Shown: positions 51,118-62,290, counted from the first letter of the stretch. The stretch is 64,000 nucleotides of DNA from Ptychodera flava (GCF_041260155.1 NC_091931.1:16918476-16982475), one strand, 5' to 3'. Program-made: numbers and translations. The notes: generated by a model from the sequence alone, not told the origin.

Positions 51118-51635
51118 ATGGCGGCCAGCTTTACGTTCCAGCTCACCTACTGGGCGCCAAGGTGTATAGCAGTCCTCGCCGGTCTTTGGATCATTCTGAA
51201 ATTGATGCGATTCGCCCACAAGAAGGTGTTCACCGCCGTATTCCCTCCAATAATGAATCACATCACGAAATTCTACAACATTAAGATGAACGACTTCAAA
51301 CTCGAGCTTTTCCGTGAGCTTACCGACCTGAAGCAACAGAGCAAAGATCCGTTGACCATTCTGGAAATCGGCGCCGGGTCGGGGGCTAACTTTCAGTACT
51401 ATCCCGCAGGAACGATTGTCGTACCTGTTGAGCCTATGGAAACCTTTGATAGCTATCTGAAATCCAACGCGGAGAAGTGTCCCGACATCACAGTAAAAGA
51501 TGCAGTTTTGCCTACGGGGAAAACATGAAGACCATCTCGGACGACAGTGTGGATGTTGTGGTTGTAACACTGGTACTATGCTCCGTTCGCAATGTTTCTG
51601 CCGTCATGGGAGAAATTAGACGAATACTAAAACCG
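51118..51635 (+). pseudogene. METTL7/TMT1-like methyltransferase, gene 2, exon 1 with 1-base deletion
   Basis: 518 bases, against 519 in the near-identical exon 1 of gene 3. The start ATG is at 51118 (MAASFTFQLTYW...). An N-terminal hydrophobic anchor (about residues 17-28) and motif I ILEIGAGSGANF (81-92) are present. One base is missing around 51507-51509 (GCAGTTTTGCC here, GCAGTTATTGCC in gene 3). The frame then shifts and meets TGA at 51526-51528 after 136 residues. The downstream block MKTISDDSVDVVVVTLVLCS continues in another frame to the donor CCG|GTAGGC. As written, the product loses the rest of the Rossmann fold and all of exon 2. Either this is a young pseudogene, or the base was lost in sequencing or assembly. 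The open reading, intact splice sites and conserved exon 2 mean it may be functional in the animal. Confidence 0.82.
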
Positions 51636-52005
51636 GTAGGCATTCCTTGGCTTGATCTTACGGAATATGGGGACTTACACGGGGTACACACAGTCGCAAA
51701 CATGGACTGACATCACATTACGTCAGACCCGCGAAGTAGGCCTACATCTAGCCAAATCTAGCCACCACAGGCGTTCAAAACATTTGTAAGTGCTTCACCT
51801 GTAATTTTGCCGTTGGAATATACTGTAGCAACATTTAATTAATGACATCACAGCCAACAAACAAGTATAAAGAGGCTGGAATGATCTTGTATTGTAATTC
51901 AATAATATGCAGATAATGTGTAAGCTTGGCAATCGCAGTAGGAGACAATTTGCCCAACGGGAAAATTGTTCCCTGCTCTCGGGCAAACACACCCATGTAT
52001 TCAGG

Positions 52006-52919
52006 CACAGTCTGCTGTGATCTATTCCGCTCTTGGACTATGTGTCCCATAGACGTGTGTACACATATGCCTGAGAAAACCAAGTCTGGAAACAAACTGC
52101 TATTTTCTGTAGGGATTATGCCACCATGTCATCTTCGACGTTCGATTTTACTGTGAAAAGTAGCAAGTTCATCTATCATGTAACCGATCGTTCCCTATCA
52201 TTCTCAAATTCATACCAGTACTTAATTTGCTTCAAAAACGCTCGTTTCGGTGTGATTTTCGGCCGAATTCGACGGACACATCGTCAAAACATGAGCGTGA
52301 GCAACATTCCGGTCACCTCACAGTGAACGTTGAGCACCTCCACTTTACTGACGTTAGCGCCGCGTACCCATGAGGGGTGACTGGAAGGTTGTTCACGCCT
52401 TATGTTTTGGCGAGGTGTCTTCTGAACTCGGCCGAAAATGACACGAAAATCCATACCTGATACTCATCTGCTTACAAAATGCTCGTTTCGTGTGATTTTC
52501 GGCCGAGTTCGAGAGACACCTCGCCAAAACCTAAGCGTCAGCAACCTTCCAGTCACCCCTCATGGGTAGGCGGCGCCAATGTCAGTAAAGTGGAGGTATC
52601 CAAGAGGTGCCCGGAATGTTGCTCACGCTTATGTTTTGACGATGTGTCCGTCGAATTCGGCCGAAAATCACACGAAACGAGCGTTTTTGAAGCAAATTAA
52701 GTACTAGGTATGAATTTTGAGAATGATATGGAACGATCGACGGTTACATGATAGATAACTTGCTACTTTTCATGGTAAAATCGAACGTCGAAGATGACAT
52801 GGTGGCATAATCCCTATAGGAAATAGCCGTTTGTTTCCAGACTTGGTTTTTCTCAGGCATGTGTACACACGTCTACGGGACGCATAGTCCAAGAGCGGAA
52901 TAGATCACAGGGGACTGTG
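52006..52919. mobile_element. Fold-back DNA transposon in intron of gene 2
   Basis: A 914 bp element, almost wholly an inverted repeat: ends CACAGTC...GACTGTG, with the arms matching continuously inward for about 430 bp each. Each arm itself holds a second-order inverted repeat (blocks around TTTTCGGCCGA(A/G)TTCG occur four times in alternating orientation). It is flanked by ATTCAGG (51999-52005) and ATTCAGA (52920-52926). The homologous intron of gene 3 has the uninterrupted site (near 62659), proving an insertion. There is no coding capacity. Long TIRs and a 7-9 base duplication suggest a MULE-like or unclassified fold-back family. Confidence 0.8.
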
Positions 52920-53309
52920 ATTCAGACAATATAATACAGACCAAGCTAATGAGAATTAGATGCAGAACTGGCGACGTTTCCACCTTTTGCTTGAAGTTCT
53001 TTGCTGTTCTCATTAGCTGCTACAGTGAGACGACCATCGACTGATTAGCGTTGCCATCTCTACATTCCAATTCAGTTTCAATCAAATTGTTCTGTAGCAG
53101 CTACTTTATCTTCTAGTAAACATTTACCCGATGCGATGGAGGAAACAAGCCAGAAATCAAGGTACCTCACACTGCTTTACACATCGACTAAAAATTGACG
53201 TTTGGTGTGCGGATGTCATTTGTTCTGAATGTATCTTGAAATACATCGAACATGAAAAGCCAAGAATGCCAACTTTTGATGATTTTTCATTATCTTGTAC
53301 ATCAATTGC

Positions 53310-53600
53310 AAGTTCTTGTTCTACTCCCAAAATAATAATGAAACACCCAATATTTAGCTTATCATCATGGCATCTATATGTGTAAAATGCACTGTTATTG
53401 TTTAAATTTGAATTCTAAAGTCTGGACCACATATCTTTTGTCAAGAATAACAATACAGTCTACACATGTACAGGATGCATAGGCAAGCTGAATACCGGGT
53501 ATCTCAAGTTGCATTAGGGAGAAGAACAAGAAATTATGATTGACATTAAAAATAAAAATAGTGACAAAAACCATTAAAACTTAGCATTACAGGCCCTTTA
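53310..53600 (+). repeat. Dispersed repeat family R1 copy in gene 2 intron
   Basis: GCATCTATATGTGTAAAATG, TTGTTTAAATTTGAATTC, AGTCTGGACCA, then GGGAGAAGAACAAGAAAT and CAGGCCCTTTAAAT. It ends 170 bases before exon 2. The homologous part of gene 3 (about 63010) lacks it, so it is a copy-1-specific insertion. Confidence 0.5.
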
Positions 53601-53768
53601 AATGTGGGGTTATTTCCACACCATTATCGCATTTGGTGAATGTTTACTTATTGTGAGATCCAGTCGTGTGCGGGCGCCCCGGGACATTGCTCGGGGCCGA
53701 TTTCTCAGCCCCCATCCGTCAACACCCTAGCACATACAGACATAACGGCTTTTTTATTCTCTTTCAAG

Positions 53769-54011
53769 GGTGGAAGATTCTATTACCTGGAACACGTCTA
53801 CAGCGACCAGAGGAACAGCTGGGTTCAGCTTGCCCAGAGGTTTCTTAATCCAGTCTGGGTGTTGGTCTGTGGATGCTCGCTAACACGAGCCACCTGGAAA
53901 GACATCGACAGCGGAGGATTTACAAGGGTAAACTACAAGAAATTTAGCGCGCCTATATCCGGAGGTGGTGCTCTCATGAGCCCTCATGTGATGGGATATG
54001 CAGTCAAGTAA
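53769..54011 (+). CDS. METTL7/TMT1-like, gene 2, exon 2
   Basis: Terminal exon (80 residues plus TAA) after a strong acceptor (TTCTCTTTCAAG|GGTGGA), in phase 0 with an undamaged exon 1. It carries GGRFYYLEHV, the W-x-x-L-x-x-R-x-L-N-P block, GCSLTRATWK and the ending SPHVMGYAVK, very close to the C-terminus of vertebrate METTL7A. The intron is 2133 bases and is enlarged by a 914 bp fold-back element. The reading frame is unbroken, and 13 of 20 codons that differ from gene 3 are synonymous, which suggests past purifying selection. Confidence 0.85.
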   Translation, partial: GGRFYYLEHVYSDQRNSWVQLAQRFLNPVWVLVCGCSLTRATWKDIDSGGFTRVNYKKFSAPISGGGALMSPHVMGYAVK

Positions 54012-54169
54012 CCATGGCAACCAGTTTCATACCCCATCTCCACGTTGCATAGCAATGCAGTACGTTCTTCACATGCACGTTTCAAACAGTTGCTCAGTCA
54101 GTTATTCCACGTGACTGAGCTCTAGAAAATATTTGAAGAGCACGCTGTCGTAGTTTTTCTTTTTTTTCC

Positions 54170-54175
54170 AATAAA
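54170..54175 (+). terminator. Polyadenylation signal of gene 2
   Basis: AATAAA lies 159 bases after the stop codon, preceded by a T-rich run. The corresponding signal of gene 3 is at 63576-63581, in homologous sequence. Confidence 0.5.
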
Positions 54176-54615
54176 ATATAGTGGATATTATATCCGAAAT
54201 ATTTGTGTGTGATGTTATGCGATCAACACGATTTTTCTGTCAAGTGATAGTTACTTTGGCAACTTCCATACACTGCATTCGCCTTTTCCATGGCTTTCCT
54301 ACCATTTGTATATCATCTGGTTGCTGGAAAACGGCTAATAGATTGACACCAAAATGGTAAATTATGTTTGTTTTCTTTCTCACAGTGTTTTCAAACCATA
54401 CATCTGTACAGTTTTCGTTTGTTTACCTATTTTCAATTGTGTCAAAATTGATCATAGCTCCCATCTTGACTGCATCTGCTACGAAAGTTTAATGTTGTTT
54501 GCAAATTTTAATATTTAAAAAAAATGGAAAGAAAGAAAAGGAAAAAACCCGAACTGAAATAAATGCACATGAATACACATAAATACACTAGAAATAAATG
54601 CTGCGGACTTTTAAA

Positions 54616-56297
54616 GGGAAACATAATGCATGCGCAGATGGCTTTGTGTGTGATGTTTGTAACGTGTACATCACACCGTGATAAGGCACCACGATGATCG
54701 CAGCGGAGCAGATATCTGATAATGAAATGAAAATGCTTGAATGCACAATCTGCCTATACTGAATATCATTTCCTGCACATTTGTGGTTGTAGTTTACCGA
54801 TGGTATATTCATGAAAAATACAGGGCTCGACTGTCGGTAGAATCACACGGACTTTCGCAGTGAGAGGCGCAGGAGATCCAGTGAAGCGTCACCAATTAGT
54901 GTAAGCAGTGAGCACCCATTAATCATTAGCTCTTCGTGTTGGAGCCCGTGTATTTGGTAAGTACTTTTCTATTTCGTGTGATTTTTGTTATTTTTCAAGA
55001 AGCTTTTAAAGTACATGCAAAGAAATCTCAACAATTGAAATCACTTTTACTTGATAATTTTTTTCAGTGCTTCATGATGCGGGAACAAAGATCACAGGTA
55101 TTGAAACAGGGAAGTACACTGGCAAAGTTCTGGACAAAAAAAACACATTCCTGTACAAATCCACATCACGCCTTTCCTGTCCCATTTTATCAGATCTGAG
55201 ATCCTGTACGATTCGGCCTTGAAACTTGGTACTCACAGGTGCGTATGAGAGCCTCAGTCTCACAACGAGCGCCTGTGTACACTCGATACAATTACTCAAT
55301 ACCCTCGACTCTATACTGCAACCGTAGTGCTTTCGTATATAGTTAGACTTGTCCCCAGTCTATTGGCTGAAGGGTGACAAAACAGAGCGGGTATTACAAT
55401 CGAAGGAATTAATTTCGGAATTGTGTCGGGTTGATCTCGAAATTGAAGCAAATTTGACAGACTGTCGCATAGACTGTTGGGTAAGAGCGAAACACGCCGC
55501 GGAGATCGAGTAACTACAACCGCATACGCCAAACAATGGCCAAAGAAATGCCAAGCGAGTCGCTAAGTCTACGGATGCATTTTCTATGTGTACATTTACC
55601 AATCTGTGACTGTCGCCTGTCATAATTGTCCGATATGTGACCAGCTTCTTCCGATTAAATGCCATACTTGTCAAGTCCTTTTCCCCTTTCGACGAGCAAA
55701 GACCGACATTGTTTAGGGGCCCTTGAGCAAAGCCATGGCTTGACATTGCATTCTGGGTAATGTCTTCAATTTATAACAAACCAATCCATATCGTTATACT
55801 AGAAACAACAGCTATCGTCTCCACGGGGAGGGGGGGGGTTGATATGTGGTATTGGGGGATATGGACGAGTTGATCCGCTTCAAAACTGTTATATAGTATA
55901 TCATATAAAACCTTATAAAACGCTATCGCTATGACCTCCAAATGTTGTCATGTGTCTTTTGCTGGGTTCGGAGACAGAGTGAGTGTGTAGAATGTGGAGG
56001 AAACTTCTGGAATAGAAATCAGATAAAGATATCACAATTTTCACGAGTTTTTTCAGTCGCAGAAAGATACAACAATGTTGAGATAGTTCGAGCTGTTGTG
56101 TTTGAATGTAGATTTCTTGTTGCTTACTGTCAGTTACTTGACCATCTGAGCTGTAAATTGCGCCAAATGTTCATTATCCCTTATGGCAGGAGAACTAATG
56201 ATTTACTATATCTGTACCGTTCCTAATAAGGATTGTACCATCAGATGATCGTCTGTGGTTGTGTTTACGGGGCCCGCGGGGTTTGCATTTCTCAAAC
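54616..56297. other. Spacer between the two duplication copies
   Basis: Unique DNA. A plus-strand donor (TTTG|GTAAGT at 54958) follows a GC-balanced stretch that resembles a 5' exon, and an acceptor/donor pair encloses 55068-55097. The two could form a short transcript, but no protein is supported. Minus-strand frame 55360-55746 shows no motif. Confidence 0.3.
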
Positions 56298-56504
56298 GTA
56301 TCAATGGTAGACCCTGAACTGAAACGTTGGTTGTAGAAAATGCTTAGCGCCCTCAACGAATGCCTTGATCAAGTCCATACTTCTTTAGTATTCTTTCACC
56401 ATATTGTTGATATTTACACACAGTCCCTCGGAATTTAAACTGAAGCTGGCCGCACAATGTTTACTCAAGGAAGACCTAATTTTGATAATATTTGTGAATC
56501 TTTA

Positions 56505-57535
56505 GGCTGTGTTCACAAAAACAATTAGGGGGGGGGCCTGGAGGAATTCAGGGGGATTCGAAAATTTGAGAATAGTGGAGGGTGGGACTTGAAAATTTTG
56601 CTCTGCTTAAAGAGGGGGACCTGGAAATATTTGGTTCCCATTTTACGATTCCAAGGTTTAATGGGTAATTTATCGAAAAATGAATAACATTTCAGTGTCA
56701 TCCAGTTGTTCTAATGTTAGTTATAATTGAACAAGATCTAGAACCACTTTGTCGCATTTCATTACTTTTGTCTCGAAAAAATATAATAATGTATGAGTTT
56801 GTGTTAAAAAAACCAGTAGGCCAGTATCGGAGCAGAAGCTGCAACTGTTGATAAATTTTCAATATTTCTTTACAGTATATCAAATACGGTTTCTTGCTGT
56901 CTCCCTACAGCTGAAACTGTGCTGTGCTGAAACAGACGATATAGTTTGTCGACAAAAGCCTGTTTAAGTGAATATTGGGTGATAATTGAATTCGAGTTCA
57001 GAGTGAAAGTCATTTGTCAATGAATGTTGATGAATCATTTTAATAATTTGCCTCAGGAATATGGCTCTACAAACTGCTAGTAAGAAGTAGTGTTGAACAT
57101 CTGCCAGCAAAACTGCCCAATACATGTTTATTTTTCCTTCATGTGCATCCCTAATAAGTATGCGGCTATATGAAAAATTGGGGGGGGGGGCTTGAAAAGT
57201 TTTGGTCATACAGACGGGGGGGACTTGAAAAGTTTTGAGAACACGATTGGAACTAATTTGGGATAATTGGATTTTCATATTTTAAATTTTTTCAAAAGTG
57301 TTAGGTGCCATATAGCTGGATGTTGCAATGTTACAAATTACTCATAAAAACAAGTGTATAACGTAAAAAGAAAAGCAGATGAGCTTACATTTGTAGATTA
57401 AATCGACATTACTTCACCATCCAATTATCCCAAATTAGTTCCAATCGTGTTTGAGTGTATCGAGGGGGTCTGAAAAAATAAGATTTCAATCGCAATTCCT
57501 CCAGTACCCCCTAATCGTTATTTGTGAACGCAGCC
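56505..57535. mobile_element. Harbinger-like non-autonomous element, copy 2
   Basis: 1031 bp with terminal inverted repeats GGCTGTGTTCACAAA / TTTGTGAACGCAGCC. It is flanked by TTA and TTG, while the intact site in the gene 1 intron (45511-45513) reads TTA, fitting the 3-base TWA target duplication of PIF/Harbinger elements. The interior has runs of G followed by ACTTGAAAA and an internal inverted repeat around GAACTAATTTGGGATAATTG (57249 and 57420). There is no transposase frame. The orientation is opposite to the related element at 40.5-42.3 kb. Confidence 0.7.
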
Positions 57536-58330
57536 TTGCATTCCTGATACTGACTTGTATGGAGAGAGGAGCCAACCTTAGAAAGGGAAGGCCCTTTGCC
57601 TGTATGACAAAAGGTGCCAAATATGGGCTGTGTGTCTTTTGTATACCTTGATGGAGTCTATCAGTATGACTGCAATAAATGATCAATTTTCAGGACAAAT
57701 TAGGGGATCGTTTACCATTGTAATATTGCATGTGAAGGTTTTCCTATGTAATCAACCCATGGTAAGTTTTTTTGATGTCAAGCTGACTTGATTTTGGTGG
57801 AAAAGTTACCCATGATGGCCCATTTTGGCATGCATACCATTAACCTGTACACATTTCTATCAGAGTATCGGCTTCCCAATATACTCCTCTTTATACACTA
57901 TTGTTTTCAAGTTACATTCAGCATCCCCAATAAATTAAATTGACAGCCACTTTGAAAGTGCAGCGCAGGTGACAAAATTTGAACTACAATAATTGTTACA
58001 TGAAAAATGCTTCAAAACGTTGAAAGTAGATCATTGCAGTGGATTGATTTCTCCCCAGTATCGGCATCTGGATTGGGTCCTGATACAGAAAATTACCACA
58101 CGGATGTGATGACACTTTCCGATTTTTGGCATTTCATCTCCTGACATAAAGTGATATACATGTCCAGTAAAGCATTTTGGTTTCTGTGATTGTTATTCAT
58201 GCTACAAAGCTACATAACTTGAGTAAAACTACAGCTGATTCAATAATTTCACATTTTCCTTCTATTTTCCTGCAACCAAGCAATGAGCACCATCCAGTCT
58301 TGTTATTGACCTTTGTCTTGTGAAAACAGA

Positions 58331-58566
58331 AATATGTATCTACGTGGAACACGTCTCAACCAGCAGGAACAGTTGGACACATCTGATGCAGCGCATGCTG
58401 AATCCCCTCTTCGTATTCTGTGACGGCTCTCACCTCGCCCGTCAAAACATGGAGATACATCGAAGTGGGGGGCTTCCGAAGGCTGGAGTACAGACGGTTC
58501 TTTGCTCCGCCGAAAGGATATATGCAAGTCATCAGACCCCACCTGGTTGGCTCTGCCGTGAAGTAG
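58331..58566 (+). pseudogene. Orphan broken copy of METTL7-like gene 1 exon 2
   Basis: Close copy of 46397-46636 lying in the duplicated block. About 75 bases that hold the branch and polypyrimidine region, the acceptor AG and the GG codons of the original are missing, so no splice acceptor is left at the homologous place. An extra A (GTCAAAACATGG against GTCAAACATGG) shifts the frame near 58444. No exon 1 copy exists upstream, because the duplication began inside the gene 1 intron. The 3' GAT repeats and AATAAA (60295-60300) were carried along. It cannot encode a methyltransferase. Confidence 0.85.
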
Positions 58567-58587
58567 ATAAGAGCAGAGGAATGAGAG

Positions 58588-58658
58588 ATGATGATGATGA
58601 TGACGATGATGATGATGATGAGATGAGAAAAATAATGAGTGTGGTGATGATGATGATA

Positions 58659-58698
<40 letters not shown>

Positions 58699-58711
58699 CA
58701 AAAGTAATGTG

Positions 58712-58777
<66 letters not shown>

Positions 58778-58822
58778 CATCATCACAATGACATCATCAC
58801 AATGATGATAACAACAATGACA

Positions 58823-58877
<55 letters not shown>
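58588..58877. repeat. Expanded (GAT)n tract
   Basis: GAT/ATG runs in the relic 3' UTR of the orphan exon. The tract is several times longer than its parent at 46658-46684. Spurious poly-D, poly-M and poly-S frames result. Confidence 0.95.
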
Positions 58878-58878
<1 letters not shown>

Positions 58879-59394
58879 AGAAAGTGACAAACAATAGTGA
58901 GCTGAAATTACGATGACTATGATAATGCTGTCAAGTACCTCGCTGCACTCAGTGCATATTTGGTACGATACCTCAAACTCGAAGCAATCAAATAACCAGA
59001 TATGAACTGAAAATGCTCACGTGTTTCATTATATATTGCAGTTATGTGTAAATTTTAACCTTTGCCACATGTTTGCAACTTCATTGAAAGTATTATGATC
59101 AACATAATGAACAATAATCACCGCCGATTAGGTCATGAAGTATATGTAATTAGCTGAAATAAAAATATTAAAGTTCTTTTACTGCTGTCATTGTATCACC
59201 ACTTTATATAGCAAGTGTAATTACCGTTGGCCAAGTCCTTCAAGCCATATATGCCGAGCTGTGAAAGCTCATTAGACATGCAAATTATAAATTAACTGAC
59301 ATGAAAATGTGAAATGACTTTTGATATTGTTTTATAATCATTGTTGTATAATCATCAATGTACATAGCATATTTTGCATATAAGTTTTTTACTA

Positions 59395-59490
59395 CAACCA
59401 AAACGAGATTCGAACTCCCAAACACTCACGGCAACATCGCCTAGCTGATAGGCCTCACACAAAACCAGTCGGCCACTGCTTCCAACCCTA
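59395..59490 (-). repeat. tRNA-derived (SINE-like) segment
   Basis: On the minus strand a box A-like TGGCCGACTGG (59461-59475 region) is followed 43 bases later by a box B-like AGTTCGAATCT (59405-59418), typical tRNA promoter spacing with room for a long variable arm. The acceptor stem does not pair, so this is a tRNA relic, not a working tRNA. Confidence 0.45.
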
Positions 59491-59977
59491 TGATGTATAT
59501 AGCAAATTTCAACAACTACAATCAAGTTAATTCAGATATATATCCCTAACTGGGAAAGTTTATTAATATGCAAATTCCGAATTGGCTGAAGTAAAAATGT
59601 TCAATGACTTTCAATAATGTTAAATCATAGTATCTTTAATATACATACCAAGTTTGGTCGATTTTGATCGAGTCAAATCAGACATATATCCCGAATTAGG
59701 AAAGCTCATTAAATATGCAAATTATCCATTATCTTTTATGTCACCCACTGCTGATATATCTTGGTGTGATCAACATTTGTAGCAAATCTCATCAAATTGT
59801 GTGTAGTCGTTTTTAATGTATATCCGTTTTTTTTCTAAAATCATTAATTATGCAAATGAGCAAAAAGTATGCAAGCCACACCCACCAAAAACTAATCAGT
59901 TCTTGCCATTTGCTAACTGAATCTATGTACCAGATTTGATTCTGATCTGATGAGCCGTTTTTGAGATATCGGACCAA

Positions 59978-60004
59978 CAGACAGACAGACAGACAGACAG
60001 ACAC

Positions 60005-60042
<38 letters not shown>
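59978..60042. repeat. (CAGA)n microsatellite
   Basis: CAGA/GACA tetranucleotides within the 58.99-60.08 kb element. Confidence 0.95.
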
Positions 60043-60043
<1 letters not shown>

Positions 60044-61353
60044 TCACTGCGACATATGCTCACATGTGTAAACACGTGAGCAAAAAACTGCAAAGAGGCT
60101 ATTTTGAAATGATGATGAATGATGAATGATGATAATCCGCATGGCACATGAAACTTAAATCAATCGATGGCCACTTTAATATCTCACAAACAGTATTTGA
60201 CAGAAATGATGCCTTGATTTCAAGATATGTTAATTATTAAACTTATAATTTATAGCCAGGGACAAGATACTCGACACTAAGCAATCACATGTACAATAAA
60301 ACAGTTGGTAATCTCAAGATTATTTTCTACTTCAGGGGCTTGGTCTGAAAGGATAGTGCCCTAATACAACATATTAGAAACGTCAAAGAACGATTGATAT
60401 TAATTGTACAGAGTTTGTGATATATTAGTTTTTTTTTCAACTATGATTTATCACAGCTCTATGACTTTTAGCAGATAGAGTTCCAGAAAGTTTTTTATTG
60501 GCTTATTTTTGTGGTTTCATTAACCTTTCACTTCCCCTTCCTCTGAAACATCATTCCACTTTCCGGAATGTCACTGAAATACAACCTTCTGAAATAATTT
60601 GTGATAGGGCCCCAGAGGAAAGGGGTGGGAGTGAAAGGAAGATCTAGCAAGAAATCATTCATTGCTTATCTGAAAAAAGCGCCCTTGCCTTCAACATTTC
60701 ATTTTTTTTCAAGAGTATTCTAATACGGCTCAGTTATACCAAAATTTGCATTTTTACTGTATTACCATTATTTCAGGCTCAGTGATTGGCTGTTCAAGTT
60801 GTCGCCAAATTAATCATCATTGAACATCCGATTTTTTCTATAATTTTTCTCTCTCCACAAACATGATATGACTGTTTTGCAAGCGATAACGTTTAAAGAA
60901 AAGTGATGGAGAGTAAAATAAATCAGTACTTCCATGCGTTCAACATTTTGTGATAAATGTATCAGTGAACTTCTGAACACTTGCTGCTTTGTACAACTTG
61001 GTTAGAGTTAATAAAGATGTAGGTGAAACTTGACGATATATATTGGTTTGAAATAAAGCTATAAAATGAAACACAATGAAAAATAAAAGCCACAATGGCT
61101 CGCATACTCAGTCTGAACTAGCATTCGGCCGAAAAAATGTATTATTCTTGTAGGACTTTCCCCTTGACAGTATTTTTACTGACATTTGGTCCACCACTAC
61201 CACCGACCATGGATACGGAATCTCAGAGGTTTTGTTGGATCCAGGGCATCGTCCGCTCGCACTGGTTCGTTACTTCCCACAAACTACCTCTGTTTTCGGG
61301 AAGCATCCAGCTGCTCGGACAAGAGACCTTGGCAAGCGAAGATGGATCCAGGC

Positions 61354-61453
61354 TAGCCCTGCGTACATGTCTGTGTGTTCCCGGCGTTATATGACCTCCA
61401 CCACAGTGGAGGCCGTATAACGCCGGGAACACACAGACCTGTACGCAGGGCTA
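61354..61453. repeat. 100 bp palindrome upstream of gene 3
   Basis: Inverted repeat from TAGCCCTGCGTACATGTCTG to its inverse ending CGCAGGGCTA, with the centre CCTCCACCACAGTGGAGG. It is followed at 61467-61497 by a smaller related hairpin (TGCTGTGTGTAACG / CACACAGCA) and a third CGCAGGGCTAG word. It lies 320-420 bases before gene 3's ATG and is absent from the gene 2 flank. Confidence 0.7.
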
Positions 61454-61771
61454 CCCTTCGTAACGTGCTGTGTGTAACGCCGGGACACACAGCATCGTAC
61501 GCAGGGCTAGATTCAGGGATGCTGTATTAACGGCTAGCCCTACGTGGCACGGGCCGTAACATGGCCGTCCCGCAGAGCTACCGTCGCCCCAACAACGAAT
61601 ATATGGAGAATGTCACTTTTGTCACGACAGGTTAGGCACCCCCGGAACCCGGAAGCCTTTAAACGCAATCGTACCTTGCCCTTCATTGGTTCGACCTCTG
61701 AACAAGTTTCATTCCTACTCCGCAATCACCTCGGACAGGTCGTGCCATGCCACGCACCATATCGGACGAAC

Positions 61772-62290
61772 ATGGCGGCCAGCTTTACGTTCCAGCTCAC
61801 CTACTGGGCGCCGAGGTGTATAGCAGTCCTCGCCGGTCTTTGGATCATTCTGAAATCGATGCGATTCGCCCACAAGAAGGTGTTCACCGCCGTATTCCCT
61901 CCAATCATGGATCGCATCACGCAAGTCTACAACATAAAGATGAACGACTTCAAACTCGAGCTTTTCCGTGAGCTTACCGACCTGAAGCAACAGAGCAAAG
62001 ATCCGTTGACCATTCTGGAAATCGGCGCCGGGTCGGGGGCTAACTTTCAGTACTATCCCGCAGGAACGATTGTCGTACCTGTTGAGCCTATGAAAACCTT
62101 TGATAGCTATCTGAAATCCAACGCGGAGAAGTGTCCCGACATCACAGTAAAAGATGCAGTTATTGCCTACGGGGAAAACATGAAGACCATCTCGGACGAC
62201 AGTGTGGATGTTGTGGTTGTAACACTGGTACTATGCTCCGTTCGCAATGTTTCTGCCGTCATGGGAGAAATTAGACGAATACTAAAACCG
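61772..62290 (+). CDS. METTL7/TMT1-like methyltransferase, gene 3, exon 1
   Basis: 173 codons ending in phase 0 at CCG|GTAGGC. With exon 2 (63167-63409) it encodes 253 residues, close to the usual family size of about 244. Seen: a hydrophobic anchor near residues 17-28, SAM motif I ILEIGAGSGANF at 81-92, the acid E105 in PVEP, AYGENM (132-137) and SVDVVVVTLVLCSV (144-157), matching the VDVVVCTLVLCSV stretch of vertebrate METTL7A. The start ATG (context GACGAACATGG) is preferred. An in-frame upstream opening to 61544 has no homologous counterpart in gene 2. The predicted role is a SAM-dependent, membrane-anchored (probably ER or lipid droplet) small-molecule or thiol methyltransferase. Open reading past 62290 is intron read-through. 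Confidence 0.9.

Larger units (their letters stand above)
45310..54615 (+). repeat. Tandem segmental duplication, copy 1
   Basis: From the intron of gene 1 through gene 2 and its 3' flank. Homology with copy 2 begins at ATCAATGG(C/T)AGACCCTGA (about 45316 and 56298) and runs to the window end. Shared landmarks, in order: intron sequence, gene 1 exon 2, GAT repeat, AATAAA, the gene 2/3 promoter, both exons and the 3' flank. Segments found only in this copy: about 47770-48535, the palindrome cluster about 48920-50885, and the fold-back at 52006-52919. Confidence 0.85.
58990..60082. mobile_element. TIR element with tRNA-like head and CAGA tail
   Basis: About 1.09 kb present only in duplication copy 2; the other copy is continuous at about 46930. 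The ends carry TGCTCACGTGTTT (59014-59026) and the inverse AAACACGTGAGCA near 60070-60082. Inside are a tRNA-like segment (59395-59490), repeated AATTAGGAAAG(C/T)TCATTA-type words and a (CAGA)n run (59978-60042) that follows TTTTTGAGATATCGG. There are no coding frames. Confidence 0.6.

Noticed and set aside
51636..51710. Continuation of gene 2/3 exon 1 frame (VGIPWLDLTEYG...) as protein
   Set aside because: Starts at a GT donor, stops after 24 codons, and the family's P-G-G block is supplied by exon 2; it is intron sequence. Same at 62291-62365.
55360..55746. 128-codon minus-strand ORF between the duplication copies
   Set aside because: No motif, no splice partner and ordinary composition; the length alone is not convincing.
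58303..58894. Poly-D, poly-M, poly-S and poly-H frames
   Set aside because: Read-through of the GAT repeat behind the orphan exon.
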